Shown one piece after another: positions 30,851 to 40,111 of a stretch of 64,000 nt of DNA. The notes beneath the pieces were generated by a model. That model worked only from the letters and a program-made list of their open reading frames with translations. It made no database searches and was not told the origin of the DNA. Positions within the stretch are counted from its first letter, which is position 1. Each line of letters begins with the position of its first letter. Made by a program: the position numbers and the translations under genes. Origin of the DNA: Microthrixaceae bacterium (lineage in GTDB: Bacteria; Actinomycetota; Acidimicrobiia; Acidimicrobiales; Microtrichaceae); contig JACJWI010000003.1 of NCBI GenBank assembly GCA_020637215.1, positions 310,001 through 374,000 on the forward strand. The letters run 5' to 3'.

Positions 30851-32595
30851 GGTGCCTTGGCGATCTCGGCCAGGAAGACGTCGTTGTTGGGGAACGTGCG
30901 CATGCGGTCGATGAGCAGCTCCAGGCCGGCGCCGGTGTTGCCCTCGGCCGCCAGGCCCGACAGCACCCGACGCAGCTTCCAGACCTGCTGGAGCTGGGTG
31001 CGCTCGAAGAGAAGCTCCTCGTGGCGGGTCGACGACGCGTCGACGTCGATGGCCGGGTAGATGCGCTTCTCGGCCGCCTTGCGGTCCAGGCGCAGCTCCA
31101 TGTTGCCGGTGCCCTTGAACTCCTCGAAGATCACCTCGTCCATCTTCGAGCCGGTCTCGACCAGGGCGGTGGCGAGGATGGTCAGCGAGCCGCCCTCCTC
31201 GACGTTGCGGGCCGCACCGAAGAACTTCTTGGGCGGGTACAGCGCGCCGGTGTCGATGCCGCCGGACATGATGCGCCCCGTGGCCGGCGCCGCCAGGTTG
31301 TAGGCCCGGGCCAGGCGGGTGATGCCGTCGAGGATGATCACGACGTCCTTGCCCATCTCGACCATGCGCTTGGCCCGCTCCGAGGCGAGCTCCGCCACCT
31401 GGGTGTGCTCGTCGGAGGGCCGGTCGAAGGTCGACGCGATGACGTCGCCGCGGACCGACCGACGCATGTCGGTCACCTCCTCGGGACGCTCGTCGACCAG
31501 CAGGACCATCAGGTGGACCTCAGGGTTGTTGTGCTCGATCGACTGGGCGATGGTCTTCATCACCGTCGTCTTACCCGCCTTGGGCGGCGACACGATCAGG
31601 CCGCGCTGGCCCTTGCCGATCGGAGCGATCAGATCGACGATCCGCGACGTCATGTCGCCGGGCAGGTCCTCGCGCTCCAAGCGGAGGCGCTCGTCGGGGA
31701 ACAGCGGGGTCAGGTCCTCGAAACGCGGACGCTCGCGGGCCTTCTCCGGGTCGCCGCCGTTGACCTTGTCGATGCGCAGCAGCGCCGGGTTCTTCTCGCC
31801 CCGGCCGGCGGGACGGCTGGCACCCTCGAGGAAGTCGCCCTTGCGCAGACCGAGCTGGCGGGTCTGCTTGACCGACACGTAGACGTCGTCGCGGCTGGGC
31901 AGGAAGCCCTTGACCCGCAGGAACCCGTAGCCCTCGTCGCGCAGGTCCAGGAAGCCGGCGACCTCGACGGGCTCACCGTCCCAGTTGTCGTTCTGCGGCT
32001 GGCCGGCGTCCTCGCCCTGACGGTCGCGGTCACGGCCCCGACGGCGGCGACGACGACGGTTGCCCGGCTCGGGCTCACCCTGGTTCTGGCCGCCCTGGTT
32101 CTGGTTCTGCTGGTTCTGCTGGTTCTGGCCGCCCTGGTTGCGGTTCTGGCCGCCCTTGTTCTGGCCACCCTGGTTCTGGCCGCCCTGGCTCTTGCCACCC
32201 TGGCTCTTGCCGCCCTGGCTCTTGCCGCCCTGGTCCTGATCCTGATCGACCTGGCCCTCGGGCTCGTTCTCGGGCTTGCTCTCGGGCTCGTCGGACCGGT
32301 CCCGGTCCGACGGACCCTGCCCGCCGTCGGAGGCCTCGGCATCGGCCTCGGCCGGGGCGGCCTCGGTGTCAGCACCCGCGGCACCGTTGCGCCCGTTGCG
32401 GGCCGGGGCTGCGGGCGCGGCCGGAGCAGCGTCGGGACCGGCCGAGGTCACCCCGGCCAGGTCCAGGATCATGCCGATGATGTCGGCCTTCTTGGTGCGG
32501 CTCGTGGGCTTGCCGCCCAAGGCCTCGGCGATCGTGGCGAGCTCGGCGCGGTCCTTGCGCTCGAGGCCGTCGACGTCGATCGAATCAAGACTCAC
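30835..32595 (-). CDS. rho: Transcription termination factor Rho
   Basis: A 586-residue Rho helicase. Residues ~10-50 are the Rho N-terminal helical domain, ~50-200 a long disordered insertion with Gly/Gln/Asn repeats (121-173) and an Arg run (180-192), ~206-260 the RNA-binding OB fold (GYGFLRV), then the ATPase with Walker A PPKAGKTT (~337-344) and the R-loop region around GALYPPKKFFGAARN. Long basic inserts are known in actinobacterial Rho and bind RNA more widely. GTG 32595 (SLDSIDVDG) is preferred; GAGGGA lies about 9 bases before it. Confidence 0.95.
   Translation of the reverse strand: MSLDSIDVDGLERKDRAELATIAEALGGKPTSRTKKADIIGMILDLAGVTSAGPDAAPAAPAAPARNGRNGAAGADTEAAPAEADAEASDGGQGPSDRDRSDEPESKPENEPEGQVDQDQDQGGKSQGGKSQGGKSQGGQNQGGQNKGGQNRNQGGQNQQNQQNQNQGGQNQGEPEPGNRRRRRRRGRDRDRQGEDAGQPQNDNWDGEPVEVAGFLDLRDEGYGFLRVKGFLPSRDDVYVSVKQTRQLGLRKGDFLEGASRPAGRGEKNPALLRIDKVNGGDPEKARERPRFEDLTPLFPDERLRLEREDLPGDMTSRIVDLIAPIGKGQRGLIVSPPKAGKTTVMKTIAQSIEHNNPEVHLMVLLVDERPEEVTDMRRSVRGDVIASTFDRPSDEHTQVAELASERAKRMVEMGKDVVIILDGITRLARAYNLAAPATGRIMSGGIDTGALYPPKKFFGAARNVEEGGSLTILATALVETGSKMDEVIFEEFKGTGNMELRLDRKAAEKRIYPAIDVDASSTRHEELLFERTQLQQVWKLRRVLSGLAAEGNTGAGLELLIDRMRTFPNNDVFLAEIAKAPGVPG
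32077..32235. repeat. Gly-Gln-Asn tandem repeats inside rho
   Basis: Repeats of GGKSQ, GGQNQ and QNQ units (Rho residues ~121-173), encoded by a run of CCCTGG/CTGGTT-type units. The tract is low complexity, prone to copy-number change and prion-like in composition. Confidence 0.8.
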
Positions 32596-32867
32596 AGTGG
32601 TGATGTCCCTCGTGGTCGGTGCAGCGGCGTGGATCGCGGCTGCGCTGGGGTGGATCGGGACCCGACGAACGGGATTCGATCCGGGGTCGACCGGAGTGCC
32701 GGGGACCGGAGAGGTCGGGGGGGACCCCACCGAGCGGTGGGCGGGACTGGGCGGTGGTTCGACAGCGACCGAACATCGATGGTTCGGGATCTGCCGGACC
32801 TCAGCCCCCGCCGGTTCGACATGGCCACACTACCCGCCGCATGTGGATCGGGCAACCACCCGGGCGC

Positions 32868-34037
32868 TCAGGCAGCGCCGGCGCCGATCAGCCGGCCGAG
32901 CAGCTCGTGACCGGGCACCACCGGGGTGTCCGCCACACCTGCCTCGGTGTAAGTGCCCCCCGGCCCGTCCACGGCGCTGTCGACCAGCAGGTAGGGCACC
33001 GGATCGGGCGTGTGGGTGCGGCGGGCCAGCGGGGTCGCGTGATCGGGCAGCATCAGCAGTCGCCACGGCCCCATGCGGTCGAGCTCCGGAACCAGACCGG
33101 CCAGGATCTGTGAGTCCCACAGCTCGAGCGAGCGGACCTTCTCGGCCGCGTCGCCGGCGTGGCCGGCCTCGTCGGTGGCCTCGACGTGGATGACGAACAG
33201 GTCGAGCCCGTCGGCCAGCCCGGCCAGCGCGGCGTCGCGCTGCGCGGCGTAGTCGGTGTCGTAGCCGGGGGTGGCGCCCTCGACGTCGGGCAGGGCCATG
33301 TCGGTCAGCACGCCCAGTCCCCGGACCAGGTCGACCGCGGTGGTGATGCCGCCGGTGATGCCGTGATGCGCGGCGAAGTCCGGCATCGACGGCTGGAACC
33401 CCTGACCCCACAACCAGATCTGGTTGGCGGCCACGTCGGGATGACGGGCCAGAACGGCGCGGCTGGCCTCGGTGACCTCGATCAGCCGTTCGGCCGCCGG
33501 GCCGCTGGGAGCGACCGCGGGCCGGCCGGTCAGGTCGTGCGGCGGCACGCACTCGGCGTCGAGCCAGTCGGCGGGGGCGACCATGATGTGGCGGTACTCG
33601 ACCCCGGCGTGGAACTCGAGGACCGAGTCCGGGTTGCCCCGTCCGAGCGTGGCGTCGAGATCCTCGAGCACGGCCCGGGCGGCGTCGGTCGACGGGTGCC
33701 CGCCGGCGAAGTCGACCATCGTGGCGTCGTCGCCGACGGTGACCAGGTTGCACCGGTAGGCCAGGCGGTCCGCCGGCAGCTTGAGCCCGAGCGACGCGGC
33801 CTCGATCGGGGCGCGGCCGGTGTGGAACTCGGCGGGGTCGTAGCCCAGGATCGACATGTTGCCGACGTCGCTGCCCGGCGCCATCCCCTCGGGGATCACC
33901 CCGGCCCGGCCGACGGTGCCGCGCGCCGCGAGCGCGTCGATCGTCGGGGTGTGGGCGACCTCGAGCGGGGTGCGACCGCCCAGGCCCTCGAACGGCTCGT
34001 CGGCACACCCGTCGGGGACGCAGACCACGTATTTCAC
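32868..34037 (-). CDS. ApgM-like phosphomutase family, probable homoserine kinase
   Basis: A 389-residue alkaline-phosphatase-superfamily protein of the archaeal-type cofactor-independent phosphoglycerate mutase family (CVPDGCADEP start, PEGMAPGSDVGNMSILGYDP with the catalytic Ser, HVEATDEAGHAGD and LPDHATPLARRTHTPDPVP metal motifs). A subset of this family, found with threonine genes, is proposed to be a non-orthologous homoserine kinase. Here it directly follows thrC and hom, exactly where mycobacteria have thrB, and no GHMP-type thrB is in the window. Start GTG 34037 with GGAGAG 8 bases upstream. If not the kinase, it is a phosphoglycerate mutase. Confidence 0.85.
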   Translation of the reverse strand: MKYVVCVPDGCADEPFEGLGGRTPLEVAHTPTIDALAARGTVGRAGVIPEGMAPGSDVGNMSILGYDPAEFHTGRAPIEAASLGLKLPADRLAYRCNLVTVGDDATMVDFAGGHPSTDAARAVLEDLDATLGRGNPDSVLEFHAGVEYRHIMVAPADWLDAECVPPHDLTGRPAVAPSGPAAERLIEVTEASRAVLARHPDVAANQIWLWGQGFQPSMPDFAAHHGITGGITTAVDLVRGLGVLTDMALPDVEGATPGYDTDYAAQRDAALAGLADGLDLFVIHVEATDEAGHAGDAAEKVRSLELWDSQILAGLVPELDRMGPWRLLMLPDHATPLARRTHTPDPVPYLLVDSAVDGPGGTYTEAGVADTPVVPGHELLGRLIGAGAA

Positions 34038-34127
34038 CGGACGCTCTCCATCATCGGCCCAGTCTGGCCGACCGCGTTCCCCTCCCCGAACTCGGGCACG
34101 CACTTCCACCCGAGTGCCGGCGATGTT

Positions 34128-34237
34128 GTAGCCACCGCGCCACCACAGCGACGGGGGCCTACAAGTTCGACGGGCAGCCACGACCTCGTAGCCACCGCGC
34201 CACCACAGCGACCGGGGCCTACATGTTCGACGGGCAG
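34128..34237. repeat. Two direct copies of a 50-bp hairpin repeat (family D)
   Basis: Copies at 34128-34177 and 34188-34237 (60-base period, 2 mismatches) fill most of the thrC to apgM-like gap. Each begins GTAGCC and has GGCCTAC 30 bases later, so each can fold on itself. The right copy ends next to the thrC stop. Confidence 0.8.
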
Positions 34238-34238
34238 G

Positions 34239-35696
34239 TCAGCCGGCAATGGCGCGGCGGACCAGGGCCTGGACCGAGGCGAGGTCGGCCGGGCAGTGCT
34301 CGACGCGCTCCTCCCGCTCGAACAGGTCGCCCAGCGCGTCGGGCAGAGCGGGCCGGACGCCGACCGCGGCGGCCACAGCGTCGGGGAACTTCGCGGGATG
34401 GGCGGTGGCGAGGCACACGACAGGCACCGAAGGATCCGCCAGGACACCGGCGCCGGCGAGCGCCTCGGCCACCCCGATGCCGACCGCGGTGTGCGGGTCG
34501 ACCAGGAGCCCGGTGTGCAGCTGCACCGACCGGATCACCGCGGCGGCCGACTCGTCGTCGAGGCGGCCGCAGTCGAACTCGGCGCGCAGCTCGGCGAGCA
34601 CCTCGGCGGGCACCGACACCGACCCGTCGGCGCGGAACCGGGCCATCAGCTCGGCCACCGCGGCGCCGTCGCGGTCGAGCACCTCGAACAGCAGGCGCTC
34701 CAGGTTGGAGCTGACCTGGATGTCCATCGACGGCGACGTCGTGGGCACCACCTCGGTGATGGCCATGGTGCCGGTGCTGAAGAAGCGGGTGAGGATGTCG
34801 TTGCGGTTCGACGCCACCACCAGCCGCTCGATCGGAAGGCCCATGCGCTTGGCCACCCATCCGGCCAGGATGTTGCCGAAGTTGCCGGTCGGCACGACGA
34901 AGCTGACCGGTCCCCCGTCGGGAGCGACGGCCAGGTGCGCGGTCACGTAGTAGACGACCTGGGCCATCACCCGCGCCCAGTTGATCGAGTTGACCGCCGA
35001 GAGGTGCACCTCATCGCGGAACGCCTCGTCCGCGAACGCGGCCTTGACCAGGTCCTGGCAGTCGTCGAAGGTCCCGGGCACCGCGACGGCGTGCGCGTTG
35101 GCGGCTCCGAGGGTGGTCATCTGCCGGCGCTGCACCTCGGAGGTCCGGCCGTCGGGGAACAGGATGACGATGTCGACGCAGTCCCGGTCCGCGCACGCGT
35201 GCATGGCCGCCGAGCCGGTGTCGCCCGAGGTGGCGCCGAGCACGCAGACCCGCTCGCCCCGGGCCGACAGCACGTGGTCGAACAGCCGCCCGACCAGCTG
35301 CAGCGCCACGTCCTTGAACGCGAGCGTCGGACCCCGGAACAGCTCGAGCAGGTGCAGGTCGGGCCCGGTCTCCCCACCGGTCGAGCCCAGCGGGACGACC
35401 GGGCACACGTCGGGGGTGTCGAAGGTGGCGTAGGCCTCGGCGACGATCGACTCGAATGACTCCCGGTCGAGTGCGCCCGGAACAGGCCGGCCCTCGGCGT
35501 CCACGTCACCGTCGACGAACGGCCACATGACCCGAGCTGCGACCTCCGGATAGCTCAGGTCGCGCAGCTCGTCGAGGGGTGGAAGCTCGGGCCAGCGTTC
35601 GGGCAGGTACAGGCCACCGTCGTCGGCCAGGCCGGCGAGCAGCACGTCGGAGAAGCCGAGCACGGGCGCGGCACCGCGGGTGGAGACGTAGCGCAC
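34239..35696 (-). CDS. thrC: Threonine synthase
   Basis: A 485-residue PLP enzyme converting O-phosphohomoserine to threonine. The PLP lysine is in PTLAFKDVALQ; GATSGDTGSAA and VPTGNFGNILAG bind the cofactor phosphate. The N-terminal YVSTRG and long length mark it as the E. coli-like long class rather than the short one usual in mycobacteria. Start GTG 35696. It lies 12 bases downstream of hom in the aspartate-family operon and upstream of the presumed homoserine kinase. Confidence 0.94.
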   Translation of the reverse strand: MRYVSTRGAAPVLGFSDVLLAGLADDGGLYLPERWPELPPLDELRDLSYPEVAARVMWPFVDGDVDAEGRPVPGALDRESFESIVAEAYATFDTPDVCPVVPLGSTGGETGPDLHLLELFRGPTLAFKDVALQLVGRLFDHVLSARGERVCVLGATSGDTGSAAMHACADRDCVDIVILFPDGRTSEVQRRQMTTLGAANAHAVAVPGTFDDCQDLVKAAFADEAFRDEVHLSAVNSINWARVMAQVVYYVTAHLAVAPDGGPVSFVVPTGNFGNILAGWVAKRMGLPIERLVVASNRNDILTRFFSTGTMAITEVVPTTSPSMDIQVSSNLERLLFEVLDRDGAAVAELMARFRADGSVSVPAEVLAELRAEFDCGRLDDESAAAVIRSVQLHTGLLVDPHTAVGIGVAEALAGAGVLADPSVPVVCLATAHPAKFPDAVAAAVGVRPALPDALGDLFEREERVEHCPADLASVQALVRRAIAG

Positions 35697-35708
35697 AGGG
35701 CGATCCGG

Positions 35709-37025
35709 TCAGTCCGAGCCGATGACCCGCAGCACGGAGCCGACCGAGCGCACGGCGTCCAGGCCGCGCAGCTCGCCGAGGGTGGATCGCAGGTCGGCCT
35801 CCCGGGCGGTGTGGGTGATGAAGGTGAGGCGGGCGCCCGAGTCCCCGGAGTCGAGCGACTCCTGCTCCATCGAGCGGATCGACACGCCGTGGGTGCCGAA
35901 CACGCCGGCGACCGCGGCGAGGACGCCGGGACGGTCCTCGACGACCAGGTTGAGGTAGAACGCGGATCGCAGCTCGTCGATGGGCCGGATGCGGGCCTTG
36001 CCGAACGAGCCGAGCGAGGCGTGGGTGCCCTTGGCCAGGTTCGCCGCCGCGTCGATGACGTCGCCGAGCACCGCGGAGGCGGTCGGGAACCCGCCGGCGC
36101 CGCGGCCGTAGAACATGAGGTCGCCGACGGCCTCGCCCTCGACGAACACGGCGTTGAAGCTGTCGCGCACCGATGCGAGCGGGTGGGCGTCGGGGACCAT
36201 CGCGGGGTGCACCCGCACCGCGACCGACCCGTCGTCGTAGCGCTCGGCGATGGCCAGCAGCTTGATCTGGTAGCCGAGGCGGCGGGCGTGGTCGATGTCG
36301 GACGAGGTGACCCCGGAGATGCCCTCGTGGAAGACGTCGCCGGCGACGACCTTGGCGCCGAAGGCGATCGTGGCGATGATCGCGGCCTTGGCCCCGGCGT
36401 CGAAGCCCTCGACGTCCGCGGTCGGGTCCCGCTCGGCGTAGCCCAGGCTCTGCGCCTCGGCCAGGGCCTCGGCGTAGCTCCAGCCCTCCTCGGTCATCTT
36501 GGTGAGGATGTAGTTGGTGGTGCCGTTGACGATGCCCATCACCCGGGCGACGTCCTCGCCGACGAGCGATTCGCGCAGCGGTCGGATCAGCGGGATGCCA
36601 CCGGCGACCGCGGCCTCGAAGAGGAGGTCGACGCCGGAGGACTCGGCCACCGCGTAGAGCTCGCCGCCGACGTTGGCGAGCAGCTCCTTGTTGGCGGTGA
36701 CGACCGGCTTGCCGGCCTTGAGGGCGTCGACGATCAGCTCGCGGGCCGGTTCGATGCCTCCGATGACCTCGACGACCAGGTCGACGTCCGCGTCCGCAGC
36801 GACCGACTCGGCGTCGGTGGTGAGCACCTCGGCCGGCAGCTCGACGCCGCGCTCCTTGGACAGCGAACGGACCGCGACCCGGGTGACCGCCAGGCGCAGA
36901 CCGGTGCGCGCCGCGATCTCGTCGCCGCGGTCGCGGACCAGTTCGACCAGCGCCGCGCCGACGTTGCCGCAGCCCAGCAGGCCGATGTTGACGGTTCTCT
37001 CGCTCACCGCGACTCTCTCGCTCAC
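35709..37025 (-). CDS. hom: Homoserine dehydrogenase
   Basis: A 438-residue enzyme that reduces aspartate semialdehyde to homoserine. NAD(P) motif GLLGCGNVGAA, catalytic segment GTTNYILTKM...AERDPTADVEGFDAGAKAAI, and a C-terminal ACT domain (RPGVLAAVAGVFGTHGVSIRSM) for feedback by threonine. An 18-base tandem duplication gives two in-frame GTG starts (37025 and 37007). TAGCCT lies 7 bases before 37025, so the longer form is favoured as the leaderless start. Confidence 0.95.
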   Translation of the reverse strand: MSERVAVSERTVNIGLLGCGNVGAALVELVRDRGDEIAARTGLRLAVTRVAVRSLSKERGVELPAEVLTTDAESVAADADVDLVVEVIGGIEPARELIVDALKAGKPVVTANKELLANVGGELYAVAESSGVDLLFEAAVAGGIPLIRPLRESLVGEDVARVMGIVNGTTNYILTKMTEEGWSYAEALAEAQSLGYAERDPTADVEGFDAGAKAAIIATIAFGAKVVAGDVFHEGISGVTSSDIDHARRLGYQIKLLAIAERYDDGSVAVRVHPAMVPDAHPLASVRDSFNAVFVEGEAVGDLMFYGRGAGGFPTASAVLGDVIDAAANLAKGTHASLGSFGKARIRPIDELRSAFYLNLVVEDRPGVLAAVAGVFGTHGVSIRSMEQESLDSGDSGARLTFITHTAREADLRSTLGELRGLDAVRSVGSVLRVIGSD

Positions 37026-37032
37026 CGCGCCC

Positions 37033-37038
37033 AGGCTA
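37033..37038 (-). promoter_or_regulatory. -10 hexamer of hom
   Basis: TAGCCT on the minus strand, 7 bases before GTG 37025. It gives hom its own promoter downstream of lysA and decides between the two duplicated GTG codons. Confidence 0.45.
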
Positions 37039-37073
37039 CCGGCGCACCGCCAGCGGCCTCATCCGACATCTGA

Positions 37074-38360
37074 TCAACCGACATCGGTGGCCAGCAGGTC
37101 CTCGACGGTCTCTCGGCGCACGACCAGCCGGTCGACGCCGCCGCTCACGAACACCACGGCGGGACGCAGCACCTTGTTGTAGTTGGAGCCCATCGAGTGG
37201 CCGTACGCGCCGGTGACCGGGGTGGCGATCACGTCGCCGACGGCCAGGTCCGCGGGCACCCGCCCCTCGCGCACCAGCAGGTCGCCCGACTCACAGTGCT
37301 TGCCGACCAGGCGGATCGGCATCTCGCGCCGCGACGTCGCGGCCCGGGGCAGGAACGTCTCGTAGCCCGACCCGTACAGGACCGGCCGGGGGTTGTCGCT
37401 CATGCCGCCGTCGACCGACACGTAGGTGCGCACGCCGGGGATGAACTTGACGGTGCCGACGGTGTAGAGGGTGACCGCGGCGGCGCCGACCACCGCGCGT
37501 CCCGGCTCGACGCCGATCTCGGCGGTGATGCCGGCGGCGCGGCACCCGTCCACCACGGCGGTGACCCACTCGGTGATCGTGGGGGCAGCCTCGCCCTCGA
37601 CGTACGCGACGCCGAGGCCGCCGCCGACCACCAGCTCGGGGAGGTCCGCGTCGACGACGAAGGGGGCCACGGCGCGTAGGCCCTCGAGGAAGTTGTCGAC
37701 GCTGAACACCTGTGAGCCGATGTGCATGTGCAACCCGACCAGGTCGACCGCGGCGGATGCCCGGGCCCTCGCGAGCGCGTCGTCGGCCTGGCCGGTGGGC
37801 AGCGGGAACCCGAACTTGGAGTCGAGGTTGCCGGTGCGGACGTGCTCGTGGGTGTGGACCTCGATGCCGGGGTTGATCCGCAGCAGCACCCTCGGCACGG
37901 GCAGACCCGAGGCGACCAGGGACTCGATGCGGTCGAGCTCGTCGTCGCTGTCGACGACGATGCGCCCGACGCCGGCGGTGAGTGCCAGTCGCAGTTCGTC
38001 GAGCGACTTGTTGTTGCCGTGCAGGACGGTGCGCTCGGCGGGCACGCCGGCGGCGAGGACGACCTGCAACTCGCCGCCGGTGGCGACGTCGATGCGCATC
38101 CCCTCCTCGTGCACCAGCCGGGCGACGGCGCGGCACAGGAACGCCTTGGATGCGTAGGTGGCGCCGTCGCCGAGCACCGACACCGCCTCGCGGCAACGGG
38201 CGCGGATGTGGGCCTCGTCGTAGACGAACAGCGGGGTGCCGTGGCGTTCGGCCAGGTCGGCCACGTCGCAGCCGCCGATCGACAGCCGGCCGTGGTCGTC
38301 GACCGTGGCGGTGTCGGGCAGCAGGTGGAACGGCAGCGGCGAGTTGGTCGGCGCGCTCAC
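37074..38360 (-). CDS. lysA: Diaminopimelate decarboxylase
   Basis: A 428-residue PLP enzyme making L-lysine from meso-diaminopimelate. The PLP lysine is in YASKAFLC, the barrel has HMHIGSQV, VGGGLGVAY and EPGRAVVG, and the C-terminal SGDLLVREGRVP contributes the second-subunit cysteine region (CESGD). GTG 38360 overlaps the argS stop by 4 bases, as in the argS-lysA pair of other actinobacteria. Confidence 0.95.
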   Translation of the reverse strand: MSAPTNSPLPFHLLPDTATVDDHGRLSIGGCDVADLAERHGTPLFVYDEAHIRARCREAVSVLGDGATYASKAFLCRAVARLVHEEGMRIDVATGGELQVVLAAGVPAERTVLHGNNKSLDELRLALTAGVGRIVVDSDDELDRIESLVASGLPVPRVLLRINPGIEVHTHEHVRTGNLDSKFGFPLPTGQADDALARARASAAVDLVGLHMHIGSQVFSVDNFLEGLRAVAPFVVDADLPELVVGGGLGVAYVEGEAAPTITEWVTAVVDGCRAAGITAEIGVEPGRAVVGAAAVTLYTVGTVKFIPGVRTYVSVDGGMSDNPRPVLYGSGYETFLPRAATSRREMPIRLVGKHCESGDLLVREGRVPADLAVGDVIATPVTGAYGHSMGSNYNKVLRPAVVFVSGGVDRLVVRRETVEDLLATDVG

Positions 38361-39955
38361 ATGCGCTCCGGGGCCGACACGCCGAGGAGGCCCAGACCGA
38401 CGCGCAGCCCCACCCCTGCCGCCTCGGCCAGCCACCAGCGGGCCTGGCGCAGCTCGTCGGGCGTGTCGGGGTGAAGGATCGGGCAGTCGTGGTAGAAGCC
38501 GTGCACCGCGGAGGCCAGCTCGCGCACCCAGGTGGTGACCTTGTGCGGCGCCCGCTCGCGGGCCGCGAGCAGCACCACCTCGCCGAGCACGTCGAGCTGT
38601 CGCAGCACCTCCAGCTCGCGCTCGGCGGTGAGTAGCGACAGGTCGACCTCGGCCAGGGGGCGGCGTTCGATGCCCCGCTCGGCGGCCACCCGGGCGATCG
38701 ACGCGATCCGGGCGTTGGCCATCTGCACGTAGAAGACCGGGTTCTCGTTGGACTGCTGGACGATCAGGTCCAGGTCGACGGTCTGGGGCGAGTCGACCGA
38801 CTGCAGCAGGTAGGTGAGGCGCACGGCATCGGCGCCGACCTCGTCGATGAGGTCCTCGAGGGTGATGAGGTCGCCGGCCCGCTTGGAGATCTTGACTTCC
38901 TCGCCGTCACGCTCCAGGCGGACGAGCTGGGTGATGACGACCTCGAGGTCGGCCGGGTCGTGGCCGAGGGCCTGGATGGCGGCGCGCATGCGCGGCACGT
39001 AGCCGTGGTGGTCCGCGCCCCACACGTTGATGACCAGGTCGAAGTCGCGACCGAACTTGTCGCGGTGATACGCGATGTCGGGCAGCAGGTAGGTGTACTC
39101 GCCGTCGCTCTTGACGAGCACCCGGTCCTTGTCGTCGCCGAACACGGTGGAGCGCAACCAGACCGCCCCCTCGCGCTCCTCGACCATGTCGCGCTCGCGC
39201 AGGTCGTCGAGCGTGTCGGCGATGGCACCGGACGCGAGCAGTGAACGCTCCGAGAACCAGGTGTCGAACTCGACGCCGAGGCTGGCGAGCACCCGCCGCT
39301 GGTCCGCGATCGCGTGGGCCTCGCCCCACTCGAGCGGATCCGCGCCGTCGGGCATCTCGGCGGCCCAGTCGACGATGTACTGGCCGCGGTAGCCGTCCTC
39401 GGGCGGCTCCTGGCCGGCCTTGCGGGCGGCGAGCGACGCGGCGAATGTCTGCATCTGCACGCCGCGGTCGTTGACGTAGAACTCGTCGGAGACGTCGTGG
39501 CCGACGAAGCGCAGCAGCCGGGCCAGGCTGTCGCCGTAGACCGCGCCGCGGGCGTGACCGGCATGCACCGGGCCGGTCGGGTTGGCCGACACGTACTCGA
39601 CCATGACCCGGGTGCCGGCGCCGACGTCGCTGCGGCCGTAGTCGGCGCCGGCGGCGACGACGGTGCCGATCAGCTCGTGCAGCCACGCCGGGTCCAGGCG
39701 GAAGTTGACGAAGCCGGGCCCGGCGACCTCGACGGCGGTGACGTGGCGGGGCGGGTCCGCGGTGAGCGCGTCGGCGAGCTGCTGGGCGAGCTCGCGGGGG
39801 TTGCGCCCGGCGGCCTTGGCGGTGGCCATGGCGACGTTGGTGGAGAACTCGCCGTGCTCGCGCCGCGCCGGTCGTTCGAGGTGGATCTCGGCGGGGGCGT
39901 CGACGCCGAGGGCGCCGAGGGTGTCCCGGAGGGCGGCGGTCAGCACGTCTCGCAT
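38357..39955 (-). CDS. argS: Arginyl-tRNA synthetase
   Basis: A 532-residue class I synthetase. HIGH-type motif HAGHA in SANPTGPVHAGHARGAV, KMSKS-like KISKRAG, and a C-terminal DALR anticodon-binding domain ending in ERM, the usual ArgS C-terminus. First gene of the argS-lysA unit. ATG 39955 has TACGAT 9 bases upstream. The divergent neighbour is a tRNA-Arg gene, so synthetase and cognate tRNA lie back to back. Confidence 0.96.
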   Translation of the reverse strand: MRDVLTAALRDTLGALGVDAPAEIHLERPARREHGEFSTNVAMATAKAAGRNPRELAQQLADALTADPPRHVTAVEVAGPGFVNFRLDPAWLHELIGTVVAAGADYGRSDVGAGTRVMVEYVSANPTGPVHAGHARGAVYGDSLARLLRFVGHDVSDEFYVNDRGVQMQTFAASLAARKAGQEPPEDGYRGQYIVDWAAEMPDGADPLEWGEAHAIADQRRVLASLGVEFDTWFSERSLLASGAIADTLDDLRERDMVEEREGAVWLRSTVFGDDKDRVLVKSDGEYTYLLPDIAYHRDKFGRDFDLVINVWGADHHGYVPRMRAAIQALGHDPADLEVVITQLVRLERDGEEVKISKRAGDLITLEDLIDEVGADAVRLTYLLQSVDSPQTVDLDLIVQQSNENPVFYVQMANARIASIARVAAERGIERRPLAEVDLSLLTAERELEVLRQLDVLGEVVLLAARERAPHKVTTWVRELASAVHGFYHDCPILHPDTPDELRQARWWLAEAAGVGLRVGLGLLGVSAPERM

Positions 39956-39964
39956 GAGTCGGCG

Positions 39965-39970
39965 ATCGTA
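39965..39970 (-). promoter_or_regulatory. -10 hexamer of argS
   Basis: TACGAT on the minus strand, 9 bases before the argS ATG; transcription would begin within about two bases of the start codon. No good -35 is seen. Confidence 0.4.
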
Positions 39971-40073
39971 CCGCCGGGCCCGAGGGACCCACGAAGCCGG
40001 TTCGGCGCTTCCGGGGCATCGACTGTCCGCTGCGCGGCCGGGGCGCGGTGCGGGAGCCACCGGAGCGGTGCGC

Positions 40074-40079
40074 TAGGGT
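40074..40079 (+). promoter_or_regulatory. -10 hexamer of tRNA-Arg
   Basis: TAGGGT 32 bases before the mature tRNA 5' end; a GC hairpin (CCCCC/GGGGG, about 40092-40107) lies in the leader. Confidence 0.35.
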
Positions 40080-40111
40080 CGCAGACCGCATCCCCCGTCC
40101 TCGGGGGTCCC

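Noticed and set aside
34128..34237. CRISPR-like direct repeats
   Set aside because: Only two copies, a 10-base spacer, repeat units of 50 bases and no cas genes.
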